Part shown: piece after piece, positions 15,453 to 23,022 of the stretch
Layout of the letters: each line of letters begins with the position of its first letter
Position numbering within the stretch: the first letter of the stretch is position 1
From: an uncultured Phycisphaerales bacterium
GTDB lineage: Bacteria; Planctomycetota; Phycisphaerae; Tepidisphaerales; Tepidisphaeraceae
Length of the DNA: 35,950 nt
Assembly: GCA_903871935.1 (NCBI GenBank)
Contig: CAIQIQ010000025.1
Span: forward strand, 1 to 35,950
Direction of reading: 5' to 3'
Notes under the pieces: model-generated
The model's input: the letters and a program-made list of their open reading frames with translations, nothing else
The model's database searches: none
What the model was told of the DNA's origin: nothing
Position numbers and translations under genes: made by a program

Positions 15453-15935
15453 ATGCTGGATTTCCTGAAATACCTGATGGGCGACGGCCCGGATGACGTG
15501 ACCGTGTACGATCAGGCCACGGCCGAGGGGTATTTGCATCAGTTCGATCCGGCGGAGCCGGATGACATGGCGATCGCGGCCGTGAACCGCGGCAATCGTT
15601 CGCAGTTCGTGCAGTTGATGGCCCAGCGCGGGGTATGGGTGATCGTCCGGTTGGATCAGGGCGAGTTTGCCGGTGATATCCGCCTGCTTGAGTATGAAGA
15701 GGGCGACCGCTTTGTCCTGCCGGTGTTTTCGTCGCTCTTTGAGGCGATGGCGTTTGTGTATACGGTTGAACTGGGTGAGATGGTTCCGCTCCAGTATATG
15801 CGGGTGCCGGCTTCGGTACTGACGCACAATGATCTGAGCCAGCACAAGGTGGTCATGAATCCTTACGCGGGCGCTTCGACGGAGATCCAGTTTCCGGACA
15901 TCCAGGCGTTGCGGAACCTGCTTAGCGAGCAGTAG
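15453..15935 (+). CDS. SseB-family domain protein
   Basis: A 160-residue soluble protein. The pattern FVQLMAQRGVWVIVRLDQGE, LPVFSSLFEAMAFVYT, and VVMNPYAGASTEIQFPDIQ resembles the SseB N-terminal domain, whose members end in a conserved N-P segment before an I-x-x-L helix. The biochemical function of these domains is poorly known. ATG 15453 is chosen over the in-frame GTG 15423 because it starts the conserved-looking MLDFLKYL helix; no strong Shine-Dalgarno is present. The next gene starts 11 bases after the stop, so the two are very likely co-transcribed and may act together. Confidence 0.65.
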   Translation: MLDFLKYLMGDGPDDVTVYDQATAEGYLHQFDPAEPDDMAIAAVNRGNRSQFVQLMAQRGVWVIVRLDQGEFAGDIRLLEYEEGDRFVLPVFSSLFEAMAFVYTVELGEMVPLQYMRVPASVLTHNDLSQHKVVMNPYAGASTEIQFPDIQALRNLLSEQ

Positions 15936-15946
15936 GCGCGTGCGAC

Positions 15947-17689
15947 ATGCTTTACCAGAATCTGCAATACTCGCTTCTGCAACGGACGCGCACGATCGAC
16001 TTCAAGGATCTTCCCGCGGGAGCGACGTTCCTTCGCATCATGGGCGTGAACTACGTCCACTTGAAGACAGCGGAGGGCGGCGATCTTTATCTTACCGAGT
16101 ATGGCCTGCCGTTCCGCGCGCACCTGATGCCGGAAAACTGGTACGAGGACGAGTATTTCAAAGCGAAGCGGCTGCGCCTGGAGGGCACCAGTGCGGTGTA
16201 TCGGGTACCGACCCGGCCGGTGCAGGGGTATGTGTGCCCTTCGCTGGACCTGGTGGTGAAATGGTCGCGGGTGGGGCAGGATGTGCCACTGGACACATTC
16301 ACACTGAACAAGGCGATCAACGCGGAGTTCAATACTCCGTTTGAGGAGTTCTCGCTGGTGGAGGAGTTGCGTGAAGGGACCTATGGTCCGCCGGAACTGC
16401 ATATCCCGATGCAGAAGCCGATGGCGATCTATGCCCCGCCGGAGCGAATGCAACTCTGGCAGACGGGCCGGTCTCGCGACAAGATCCTGTCGAAGGTCGC
16501 ACGCCACCCCGGCATCGAGGTCGATATTCTGCGCTCGTACATTCTGCTCTATGCCTGGCTTGAGGGGTATGACAGCGTGCAGACGTTTGCGGTGAGGCCA
16601 TGGGAGCGGGACCGCCAGATCCAAGAGCAGCAGAAGATGCTGGCGCGGGTCAACGAGGACCTGGAGAAGAAAGGCTTCATGGTCGCCGATAACAAGCCTA
16701 CGCACATTATCCTCCGCACCCGGGATGGCGAGGGCGTAAAGAAGCGCGATGGCAGCCTGCTCTATGGGTTAATCGACTATGAACTGCTGCAGCGCACGCC
16801 GCTGCATGAAGAGGTGGTCAAGAAGTCGCAGCGTTCGCGCTACCTGAACCTGCAGAAAACGCGGTTCAACCCACCTGGTCAGGTGGCCTTTCCACTGGAC
16901 TTGAAGCCGACCCAGGTCCTTGGTGTTGATTACGTATACGGCCGCTCGGAAAGCACCGGGGGATCGCTGTGGGTGGTCGGCAGGGACCCGGAGTTGTTCA
17001 ATTATTTCCTCCCTGAGAAATGGCGCTACAAGCAGGTGAATCTGTCGCACCGCCGGCAGACGTATTACGTTCAGTCCAAGGATCGCATCCACCTGGTATG
17101 GGAAGTGTCGCGGCTGGGCGAACTGCCAGAGGAAAGAGGGGAGAGCAGCGAGCGGTTTGAGCAGTTGGTCCGGTTCGGGTTCAACTCTCCGTTTGAAGAG
17201 GTGACGCACGCGCTGGAGTTGAAGCGGCGGGGCATACCCACAACGTATCCGCGCGCGATCTACATGACCGGCCACGAATCGCCGATGCCGCTGTGCGTCA
17301 TCGACGAGAATCGCTTTGAGCATTTGCGGAATGTGATGACTCCCGATGGCAAGCCGGCATTGCAACTCGACCATGACTACATCCTGATCTGGGGCTACTG
17401 GCGCGGGTTGGAGGATTACCACGCGCCGGAGGAGACCGGATATTGGACGCCGATCGATGCAACCCGGGCGGCGGTTAAAGGGCTGATCACAGAGCAGGAG
17501 TTGCCGGAGATCGTGGAGCAGCAGCGCCGTCGCCTCGCGGCCGTGGGCTTTGAAGACATGACCCTCACCGGTGAGCACATTCTGCTGTCATACATCCCTG
17601 AGGGCGCGATCAAGCGAGGCCCGGATGGGTACTATGAGTTGCGCCAGTGCACTTTTGAAATGGTGCGGCCGATTCCGGCGCAGAAATGA
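15947..17689 (+). CDS. 580-residue protein built of two homologous halves, kinase-like pattern
   Basis: I do not recognise a named family. The protein consists of two similar halves, about residues 15-290 and 305-580. Matching pairs are GVNYV (33) and GVDYV (326); DLVVKWSRVGQ (101) and IHLVWEVSRLGE (381); FNTPFEEF (128) and FNSPFEEV (412); SYILLYAWLEGYD (197) and DYILIWGYWRGLE (477); THIIL (252) and EHILL (543); RDGSLLYGLIDYELLQRTP (267) and PDGYYELRQCTFEMVRPIP (559). The offset is 280-293 throughout. In the first half LVVKW, then PTHIILR and LIDYELL, recall the ATP-lysine, catalytic-loop and D-x-E/DFG segments of protein-kinase-like folds; the second half lacks the lysine and acidic residues. 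No signal or membrane segment is seen. It follows the SseB-like gene by 11 bases and converges on GH94. Confidence 0.75.
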   Translation: MLYQNLQYSLLQRTRTIDFKDLPAGATFLRIMGVNYVHLKTAEGGDLYLTEYGLPFRAHLMPENWYEDEYFKAKRLRLEGTSAVYRVPTRPVQGYVCPSLDLVVKWSRVGQDVPLDTFTLNKAINAEFNTPFEEFSLVEELREGTYGPPELHIPMQKPMAIYAPPERMQLWQTGRSRDKILSKVARHPGIEVDILRSYILLYAWLEGYDSVQTFAVRPWERDRQIQEQQKMLARVNEDLEKKGFMVADNKPTHIILRTRDGEGVKKRDGSLLYGLIDYELLQRTPLHEEVVKKSQRSRYLNLQKTRFNPPGQVAFPLDLKPTQVLGVDYVYGRSESTGGSLWVVGRDPELFNYFLPEKWRYKQVNLSHRRQTYYVQSKDRIHLVWEVSRLGELPEERGESSERFEQLVRFGFNSPFEEVTHALELKRRGIPTTYPRAIYMTGHESPMPLCVIDENRFEHLRNVMTPDGKPALQLDHDYILIWGYWRGLEDYHAPEETGYWTPIDATRAAVKGLITEQELPEIVEQQRRRLAAVGFEDMTLTGEHILLSYIPEGAIKRGPDGYYELRQCTFEMVRPIPAQK

Positions 17690-17706
17690 GCGGTCATCCT
17701 TGGCTC

Positions 17707-20100
17707 CTACTTGCTCATGATCGCCTGCACCACGATCATCTTCTTTGAACGCTTGAAGGGGATCTTATTCCCCGCAATTGCTTTCCCATCCACTGTCAGT
17801 TCCTTGACGCCTTTCTCGATACCATGCGGGTTACTCACGGTGATGTCATAGATCACGCCGCGGAATTCGCGGATGAGGTGGAAGCCCTTCCAATGGGAAG
17901 GAATGCAGGGATCAATGATCAGGCCGTCAAAGTCGGGGCGGCAGCCGATGATGCCCTGCATGACTCCGCGGGCAATCCAGGCGGCCGAGCCGGTCAGCCA
18001 GGCATTGCGTCCGCGTCCAACGATGTGGAAAGGCTTTTGCGAAATGAATTGACAGGAGACATAGGGTTCGGATTCGTACAGGTCTACCTTGGTATTCTTG
18101 GTCGTTCCGGCTTTGCGCATGAAGTATTCGTAAGCCTTGTTGCCGCGGCCGGCGATGCATTCGGCGGTGATCATCCATGAAGACGCATGGTTGAATACCG
18201 AGCCGTTCTCCTTGACGCCACCGGGCACGACGCTGGCCGAGCCGACCTCGTCCCAGTCGAAGCGCAGGAATGGCCGGTCCATGATCTTGTGACCGTCGGG
18301 CGTGCCCAGATGTTTCTCGACATTGTCCAGGGTCAGCGTGGCGCGCTTGCCCTCGGCGACTCCGGCGATGACGGCCCAGGGCTGCGGCTCGACAAAGATC
18401 CGGCCGTATTCTTTGGTCTTGCGGCTGCCCAGAACGGTGCCATTTGTCTTGATCAGGCGCTGATACCAGCCGCCATCCCAGGCGACGGTGTTGAGCAGTT
18501 CCTTAATGGTGTCGTAGCGCTTCTGCCAGAGGGTAGCCAGGCGTTTTTCCCCCAGCAGACTGGCCAGTTCAATCAAGGCCAGGGTGCCAGCGCAATAGAG
18601 TGCGGAGGTAAAGACACTTTCGGTGGTCTTGTCGCCGGGATTGAGCGAGTCATTCCAGTCGGCGCAGCCGACCTGCATGAGGCCGTTCTTGCCGCGTTTG
18701 GACCAGGAGAAATCCTGGGCGGCCTTGAGATGTTCAAACACCGTCCCGGTCTTCTTCGAGCGCACATAGGGCACTTTGAGCTTGAGAAATGCCGCATCCC
18801 CGGTTTCGCGGACGTACTGGTTCACGGAGAGGGCCGGCCAGTTCTGGTCATCATAGAAACCGCCGTCACCCCAGGTGTCGGTGATAGGGTTAAAGTCGTG
18901 GCAGGCCTCGCCCTTGGGACTGATGGCGCGAAGGATATCAATGAGCATCTTCCTGGCCACCTCGGGGAAGGCGTGCGTCAAGCCCAGTTGATCCTGGGAG
19001 GAATCACGGAAGCCGATGGAGCGCCGGATGCCCCATTCATAGGAACTGATCGATCGCGACAGCCGCATGGTCATGGCCGCCTGATATTGCACGAAGCCGT
19101 TGACCAGTGTGTTGAAGTTGTTGTCGGGAGTATCGACCTGGAACTTACCCAAGCGGCAGCGCCAATGCTCTTTCACTGCGGCAAAGGCGGCATCCACCTG
19201 TTCAAAAGTCGCATATTGCCGGGCATCGCGTTTCCAGGTCTTGGCGCCCTGGCTGACGCCGGTGCGATAGACGATGCGCTTGCTTTCTCCGGGCGCGAGA
19301 GTGAAGCGATGTTCCATGCTGCCGATGGGATAGCCGCCCCATTTGCACCAGTTGGTTGATTTGCCGGTTTCCACGACGATGGGATTCTTCTCGTCACGAT
19401 ACAAACCTAGGAACTTATCGCGGTCGCCGTTGAAGGCATCGCAGCGTGGCGTGGAGGTGTGGAAGCCGTAGTTCTGGACGAAGCACATGTTGTTCAACTC
19501 GGTGCCGATGTCGTTGAAACTGTAATGAAGGATGGTGCCATCTTCCTCGTGTTGCCGGGAGAGATTGGGGCAATTGTCGATGTTCATCAGGTCGCGCATC
19601 GCTCCCCAGAAGGCGAATTCCGCGTAGCTGTAGGTGGACAGTTCTCTTTGCCGCTGTGAGACATTGGTGATATGGAAATCCCAGATTTCCAGGGCGCCTT
19701 TCGGCGGTACAAAGTATCGAATCTCGGTGCGGATCTCATCGTATTCGAAAGTGATGATCTGGTAGTTCGTGCCCACCCGGCAGGTGTATTTGGCATTCTC
19801 CATCGGGGTGTGCACCGGTGCCCATGAGGCCGACCAATATTTTCCGCTCTGGTGGTCGCGGATGTAGACGTAGCGGCCGGGCCGATCGTAGGGGACATTC
19901 TGGTAGCGATAGCGGAGGAGGCGATAGACGCGAGGATCTTTGTCGTAGCTGACGCCGCCGCCGGTATTGGAGATCAGTGCGACGTACCTGTCGTTCATCA
20001 GGTAGTTCATCCAGGGGCGCGGCGTATCCGGCCGGGTGATGACATACTCGCGCTGTTCCGGGTCGAAATATCCGTAGGAACCTTCTGCTATTACCGACAT
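17707..20100 (-). CDS. GH94 glycoside phosphorylase (cellobiose/chitobiose phosphorylase family)
   Basis: GH94 enzymes cleave beta-glucosides such as cellobiose, chitobiose or cellobionate with phosphate, giving a sugar-1-phosphate. At 797 residues the length equals cellobiose and chitobiose phosphorylases. The N-terminal beta-sandwich has PWMNYLMNDRYVALISNTGGG (29-49), typical for substrate binding. The helical catalytic domain has the SIGFRDSSQD motif (361-370), HDFNPITDTWGDGGFYDD (401-418) and the catalytic GCADWNDSLN motif (DWND at 481-484). EPQPWAV, ENGSVFNH and the C-terminal GLIIDPCIPSHWKGF follow as usual. Acceptor specificity cannot be read here. AAGGTGG lies 6 bases before ATG 20100. 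It is downstream of the DUF4832 gene (18-base gap) in the same operon and is probably cytoplasmic. Confidence 0.92.
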   Translation of the reverse strand: MSVIAEGSYGYFDPEQREYVITRPDTPRPWMNYLMNDRYVALISNTGGGVSYDKDPRVYRLLRYRYQNVPYDRPGRYVYIRDHQSGKYWSASWAPVHTPMENAKYTCRVGTNYQIITFEYDEIRTEIRYFVPPKGALEIWDFHITNVSQRQRELSTYSYAEFAFWGAMRDLMNIDNCPNLSRQHEEDGTILHYSFNDIGTELNNMCFVQNYGFHTSTPRCDAFNGDRDKFLGLYRDEKNPIVVETGKSTNWCKWGGYPIGSMEHRFTLAPGESKRIVYRTGVSQGAKTWKRDARQYATFEQVDAAFAAVKEHWRCRLGKFQVDTPDNNFNTLVNGFVQYQAAMTMRLSRSISSYEWGIRRSIGFRDSSQDQLGLTHAFPEVARKMLIDILRAISPKGEACHDFNPITDTWGDGGFYDDQNWPALSVNQYVRETGDAAFLKLKVPYVRSKKTGTVFEHLKAAQDFSWSKRGKNGLMQVGCADWNDSLNPGDKTTESVFTSALYCAGTLALIELASLLGEKRLATLWQKRYDTIKELLNTVAWDGGWYQRLIKTNGTVLGSRKTKEYGRIFVEPQPWAVIAGVAEGKRATLTLDNVEKHLGTPDGHKIMDRPFLRFDWDEVGSASVVPGGVKENGSVFNHASSWMITAECIAGRGNKAYEYFMRKAGTTKNTKVDLYESEPYVSCQFISQKPFHIVGRGRNAWLTGSAAWIARGVMQGIIGCRPDFDGLIIDPCIPSHWKGFHLIREFRGVIYDITVSNPHGIEKGVKELTVDGKAIAGNKIPFKRSKKMIVVQAIMSK

Positions 20101-20118
20101 GTCGGACCACCTTTCGCT

Positions 20119-21909
20119 TCACACGATGTCCATGCTCGTCAACGGATGCCAGCGGTCATCGGTCATTTGGCCTTTGATCGCGAACCAGACGCGCGGCTTG
20201 TTCTTGTCATCCACGATGACCATGTCGACCTTGGCTTCACCTTTGGCCAGGCCGCGCGGCACGACGATCTTTTCCTCGAAGTAGGTATGGCCGGGCATCC
20301 ATGTGCGGATGTCGGTCTTGAGGCGCACAATCTCGAACTTCTGCCTCTGCCGGAATCGGATCGCCAGTGCATAGGGCCGATAGATCGGGGCACAGCCGAG
20401 GTTATCAATGAAGAACGTCAGCTTGATCTGCTTGCCGCAGGCACTTTCCAGGGGCATCACCATCTGCCGCAGGGCGTAGCGGTAGCCGATCTTCTTGTCG
20501 AACTCGATCAGCCTGGGGAGATACTCGGCGGGGAAGAAGGCGCTCTTGGGCATGAAGATCGAGGTATGGTAGCGATAGCCTTCGCGGGTGATCGCGTCCA
20601 GGTCAAAGTCGCCCATGAACCAGGTGGCGACGTTGCCGCAGGTTTCCATCGTCACCGGGGCCGATTGCCACGCATCTTTGATGCCGAAGTTGACGATGCC
20701 GGAGGGGATGTCGTCGAAGTGGCTGGTCCAGGTCAGTTCCGGTGGCACGTGATAGCCGTAGGCTTTACGCAGATCACCAATGCAGTCGTGCCGCCAGCCG
20801 ATCTTTTTCTTTGACTTGGCGCTAATGGCCGCGGCGTGCCTGCATCCGGGCGTGCCGTGCATGGACAGCAACTGTGTCTTCTTGAAACTCTTCAGGTAGA
20901 TATCAACCAGTTTCGCGGCCGTGGCGGGCGTGGAGTTGCCGCCGCACTCGCCCCAAAAACCGGCATAGGCCATGTCGATGCTTTCCAGATCCGGGTGGCC
21001 GTCGAAACGCTTCGCAAAGGCGCGGATGAAGTCGCCGAAGTGCTTGATGTAGAGCGGGTCGTTGCTGTCGGGCTCATTGGGAGCATAGACGCCCTGCGGT
21101 GTCCAGGTGGCGCCGGTGTCCCAGTACCAGTCGGGCACATTGACCGAGACTTCCGGGGGGTGGCGCTTGGATGGGCATGGGTCGTTGGCGTAGTTCACGC
21201 GCTGGGTGTAGGGCTGAAAGCGGACCTGAAGCGTCTGGCCGCGGTTGTGGGCGGTTTTCAGGGCGTTCTCAATCAGATCCCAGCGGAACTTCCCTTTCTT
21301 CGGCTCCAGCCAGCGCCAGGGCCAGCGGCAGTAGGAGAGCGTGGTTCGTGGGATGAATTTCACGTTGTCGCGAACGGGAGCATCGGGATCAAAGCTCAGC
21401 GGGCCATGCGTGTCACTGGTGGTCCAGGTTGCCTGGGTGTCATCGCCCTGGAAACGCTGGAAGGTGGTTGTGCCGCGATGCGGATTGGGGATGTACTCAT
21501 TGGATTCTTCGGGGCGGACACGCTGAATGACTTGGTCAGGCCCGAAACGGTCACGCCAGTACGGTCCGGTCTTGACCTCAGGCAGGTCCTTGGCGGTGGC
21601 GAGGATGTGGTCAAGAATCTGTTTTGCGGCGTTGGGCCTGGCGGTGGCCGGGCCGGCAAAGTCTTTCTCGACGACGTTGCGCCAGGCGGCCATATCGCCA
21701 TCCTGGGGGGCAAGGTTGGTGAAGGCGGGTAGTTCCTGAAGCAGGGCAAGGGTGCGGCGCGCCCGGTCGTTGCGGTTGAGGGCATCATGCCAGAAGGCGG
21801 CGGTCTTTGCTTCCGGCGGCAATCCGTCGGCCGCTTCGGGAACTGCGGCGATGAGATCTAGAAGGCACTGGACAACCTGTTCGGGGGTAATCGTCATCGT
21901 AGTGGACAT
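20119..21909 (-). CDS. DUF4832 protein with GH42-like barrel and unusual N-terminal domain
   Basis: This 596-residue protein has no signal peptide. Residues 1-125 form a helical N-terminal domain I do not recognise. From 138 the NEYIPNPHRG opening and SYCRWPWRWLEPKKGKFRWD (192-211) resemble the first barrel strands of beta-galactosidase-like glycosidases (GH-A type); YAGFWGECGG puts an acidic candidate, E321, at the end of barrel strand 4. The C-terminal part (about 470-596: RYALRQMVMPLE, ITLTFFIDNLG-like, APIYRPYALAIRF) is the DUF4832 beta-domain. AAGGAG is 8 bases before ATG 21909. The gene heads an operon with the GH94 phosphorylase. A role in releasing or trimming the phosphorylase substrate is inferred; the activity is unknown. 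Confidence 0.75.
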   Translation of the reverse strand: MSTTMTITPEQVVQCLLDLIAAVPEAADGLPPEAKTAAFWHDALNRNDRARRTLALLQELPAFTNLAPQDGDMAAWRNVVEKDFAGPATARPNAAKQILDHILATAKDLPEVKTGPYWRDRFGPDQVIQRVRPEESNEYIPNPHRGTTTFQRFQGDDTQATWTTSDTHGPLSFDPDAPVRDNVKFIPRTTLSYCRWPWRWLEPKKGKFRWDLIENALKTAHNRGQTLQVRFQPYTQRVNYANDPCPSKRHPPEVSVNVPDWYWDTGATWTPQGVYAPNEPDSNDPLYIKHFGDFIRAFAKRFDGHPDLESIDMAYAGFWGECGGNSTPATAAKLVDIYLKSFKKTQLLSMHGTPGCRHAAAISAKSKKKIGWRHDCIGDLRKAYGYHVPPELTWTSHFDDIPSGIVNFGIKDAWQSAPVTMETCGNVATWFMGDFDLDAITREGYRYHTSIFMPKSAFFPAEYLPRLIEFDKKIGYRYALRQMVMPLESACGKQIKLTFFIDNLGCAPIYRPYALAIRFRQRQKFEIVRLKTDIRTWMPGHTYFEEKIVVPRGLAKGEAKVDMVIVDDKNKPRVWFAIKGQMTDDRWHPLTSMDIV

Positions 21910-21996
21910 GTGTGATGCTCCTTGATCCCTGGCCTATTGCCTCATCTGCCGAGAGAGGCCAGGAGTTTGCATGACTCTACCGGGAATTTGGGATCA

Positions 21997-22020
21997 ATGA
22001 CAAATGACAAATGACAAATG
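21997..22020. repeat. tandem ATGACAA repeat
   Basis: Three perfect 7-base units and a partial fourth. The related sequence around 33593-33650 repeats CCAATGACC/CCCAATG units. Both belong to a kind of degenerate intergenic tract common in this phylum, whose opposite strand reads as hydrophobic LSLVIGHW-like phrases. Confidence 0.7.
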
Positions 22021-22050
22021 CAGAATGAGCCGAGGATGGCGCGGGACCGT

Positions 22051-22219
22051 GAATGACCAGGTTTCAACGGCTGACGGAAAAGGGGCCGGGTGTGGATAAG
22101 TGAGGAGGTGCGCAGGTTCTCGGTGAGAGGACCCCCTGTACGCCAAGTGTTGTATGGTTGATTAGTTAAGTAAACAGTCGGGGAGGAGGTGCGCAGGTTC
22201 GATGGCGATTGTGGATAAG
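22051..22219. repeat. dispersed 168-bp intergenic repeat, copy A (two DnaA boxes)
   Basis: Copy A matches 33413-33579 over its whole length with only a few short gaps and roughly three quarters or more identical positions by eye. It starts at GAATGACCAGG and ends at GATTGTGGATAAGT. TTATCCACA, the consensus DnaA box, occurs on the minus strand at 22091-22099 and 22210-22218, near the centre-left and the right end. Between them an exact 18-base direct repeat (GAGGAGGTGCGCAGGTTC) occurs at 22102-22119 and 22183-22200. Confidence 0.75.
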
Positions 22220-22450
22220 TGGCCACGGATGAGACATGCGGGAGAGGAGTTAGCCACAGATGAACACTGATGAACACAGATTCGTTGAGGGAAGATGCGC
22301 AGGTTGCGTGCGTGAATCTGCGCCGGGTGTAACTGTTGGTGGCATCGGTGGTTACGTCATAGGCAGGGGGAAAGATGTCCAAGTTTCTCCTGGTCAGTCG
22401 GCCGGGGAAAAACAATGCACAAACATGACCTCACACAGGTCCACAGAGGC

Positions 22451-22470
22451 CACCGAGCGAATGCTCGGTG
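22451..22470. other. perfect 8-base hairpin
   Basis: CACCGAGC-GAAT-GCTCGGTG is a perfect stem-loop in non-coding DNA. It is not followed by a T tract and is not next to a gene end, so it is unlikely to be an ordinary terminator. Confidence 0.55.
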
Positions 22471-22479
22471 CGACAACGA

Positions 22480-22674
22480 AGCGCGCGACAGTGGGTGGAA
22501 ACAGGGAAACTCGTTGCGCGGGGTGGTGCTGTAAGTGGCGGTGGCAACGGGAGTTGTGGGAGGGCGCGACGGTGTCGCGCGCTAAATGCACACATGTCGC
22601 GCGGGGTTAAGTCTTGGCGGGACAATGGTTTGGGTTGAAGTTAGTGCACAGAATGCGTGAAAGTGTCGCGCGCT
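22480..22674. repeat. cluster of TGTCGCGCGCT motifs
   Basis: TGTCGCGCGCT occurs at 22573-22583 and 22664-22674, its exact reverse complement at 22480-22490, and a shortened TGTCGCGCG at 22595-22603. Four sites within 195 bases of a gene-free stretch. Function is unknown. Confidence 0.6.
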
Positions 22675-22759
22675 GCATCTTCCCTAACGGCATGGGTAGA
22701 TTCCCTACTTGTCCGGTAGGAGTGGTCGTATTCGGTTTTCAAATAGCGTGGGACGAAGA

Positions 22760-22801
22760 CAAGCTGAAGCTTGAACAACAAACGCAAGCTGAAGCTTGAA
22801 C
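22760..22801. repeat. 17-base direct repeat with internal palindrome
   Basis: CAAGCTGAAGCTTGAAC is present at 22760-22776 and 22785-22801, 25 bases apart. Each copy contains CAAGCTGAAGCTTG, which can fold as a small hairpin. The repeat resembles a short interspersed element fragment. Confidence 0.65.
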
Positions 22802-22851
22802 TACGAACGAAAAACACGTCCCTCTGTGCGGGTACGCACCCTCACCTTGAT

Positions 22852-22870
22852 CCTCTCCCAAAGGGAGAGG
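22852..22870. repeat. CCTCTCCC-AAA-GGGAGAGG hairpin
   Basis: An 8-base perfect stem with a 3-base loop within a CCCTCACC...CCTCTCCC context. This phrase is a very widespread intergenic element in GC-rich bacteria. There is no T run, so a terminator role is doubtful. Confidence 0.5.
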
Positions 22871-23002
22871 CATAGAGGAAAGCGCGGCCCCTCTACATAT
22901 ATGGGGTGTTAGGGCGAGGTTTTGTGTGAAAAGGGCTGAAAAACTGGGCTTCCAAAAAATGTGAAGAATTTTTGTCCGGTTTGGGGGTTGGGCGGCCAGT
23001 TA

Positions 23003-23010
23003 CATATAGG
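23003..23010 (+). promoter_or_regulatory. CATATAGG promoter-like octamer before the sigma factor gene
   Basis: The octamer lies 12 bases before ATG 23023. If TATAGG works as a -10 element, transcription would start close to the ATG. Identical octamers lie upstream of nirA (2314-2321) and of the TIM-barrel gene (13412-13419). Confidence 0.35.
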
Positions 23011-23022
23011 ATGGCCGATGCT

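Larger units (their letters stand above)
21910..23022. other. long repeat-rich non-coding spacer
   Basis: Over 1.1 kb without a gene. In order it holds a 7-base tandem repeat ATGACAA (21997-22020), a copy of the 168-bp dispersed repeat (22051-22219), a GATGAACAC doublet (22259-22277), a third partial GCGCAGGTT (22297-22305), a perfect 8-base hairpin CACCGAGC-GAAT-GCTCGGTG (22451-22470), four TGTCGCGCG sites, a 17-base direct repeat (22760-22776, 22785-22801) and the hairpin 22852-22870. Open frames across it begin without start signals and translate to known-type spurious phrases. The right end contains the promoter of the sigma factor gene. Confidence 0.6.

Noticed and set aside
18187..19359. 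390-codon plus-strand frame opposite GH94
   Set aside because: Antisense to the conserved catalytic domain; no start signal or family match.
22102..22200. CRISPR-like direct repeats
   Set aside because: Only two 18-base units with a 63-base spacing, a third degenerate one, and no cas genes.
22091..22218. Replication origin because of two DnaA boxes
   Set aside because: No dnaA, dnaN or gyr genes nearby, no clear AT-rich unwinding region, only two boxes, and the same boxes recur in a second copy of the repeat.
21942..22415. Minus-strand frame across the first repeat-rich spacer
   Set aside because: Its translation contains the CHLSFVID-type and ENLRTSS phrases produced by dispersed intergenic repeats; no Shine-Dalgarno or family match.
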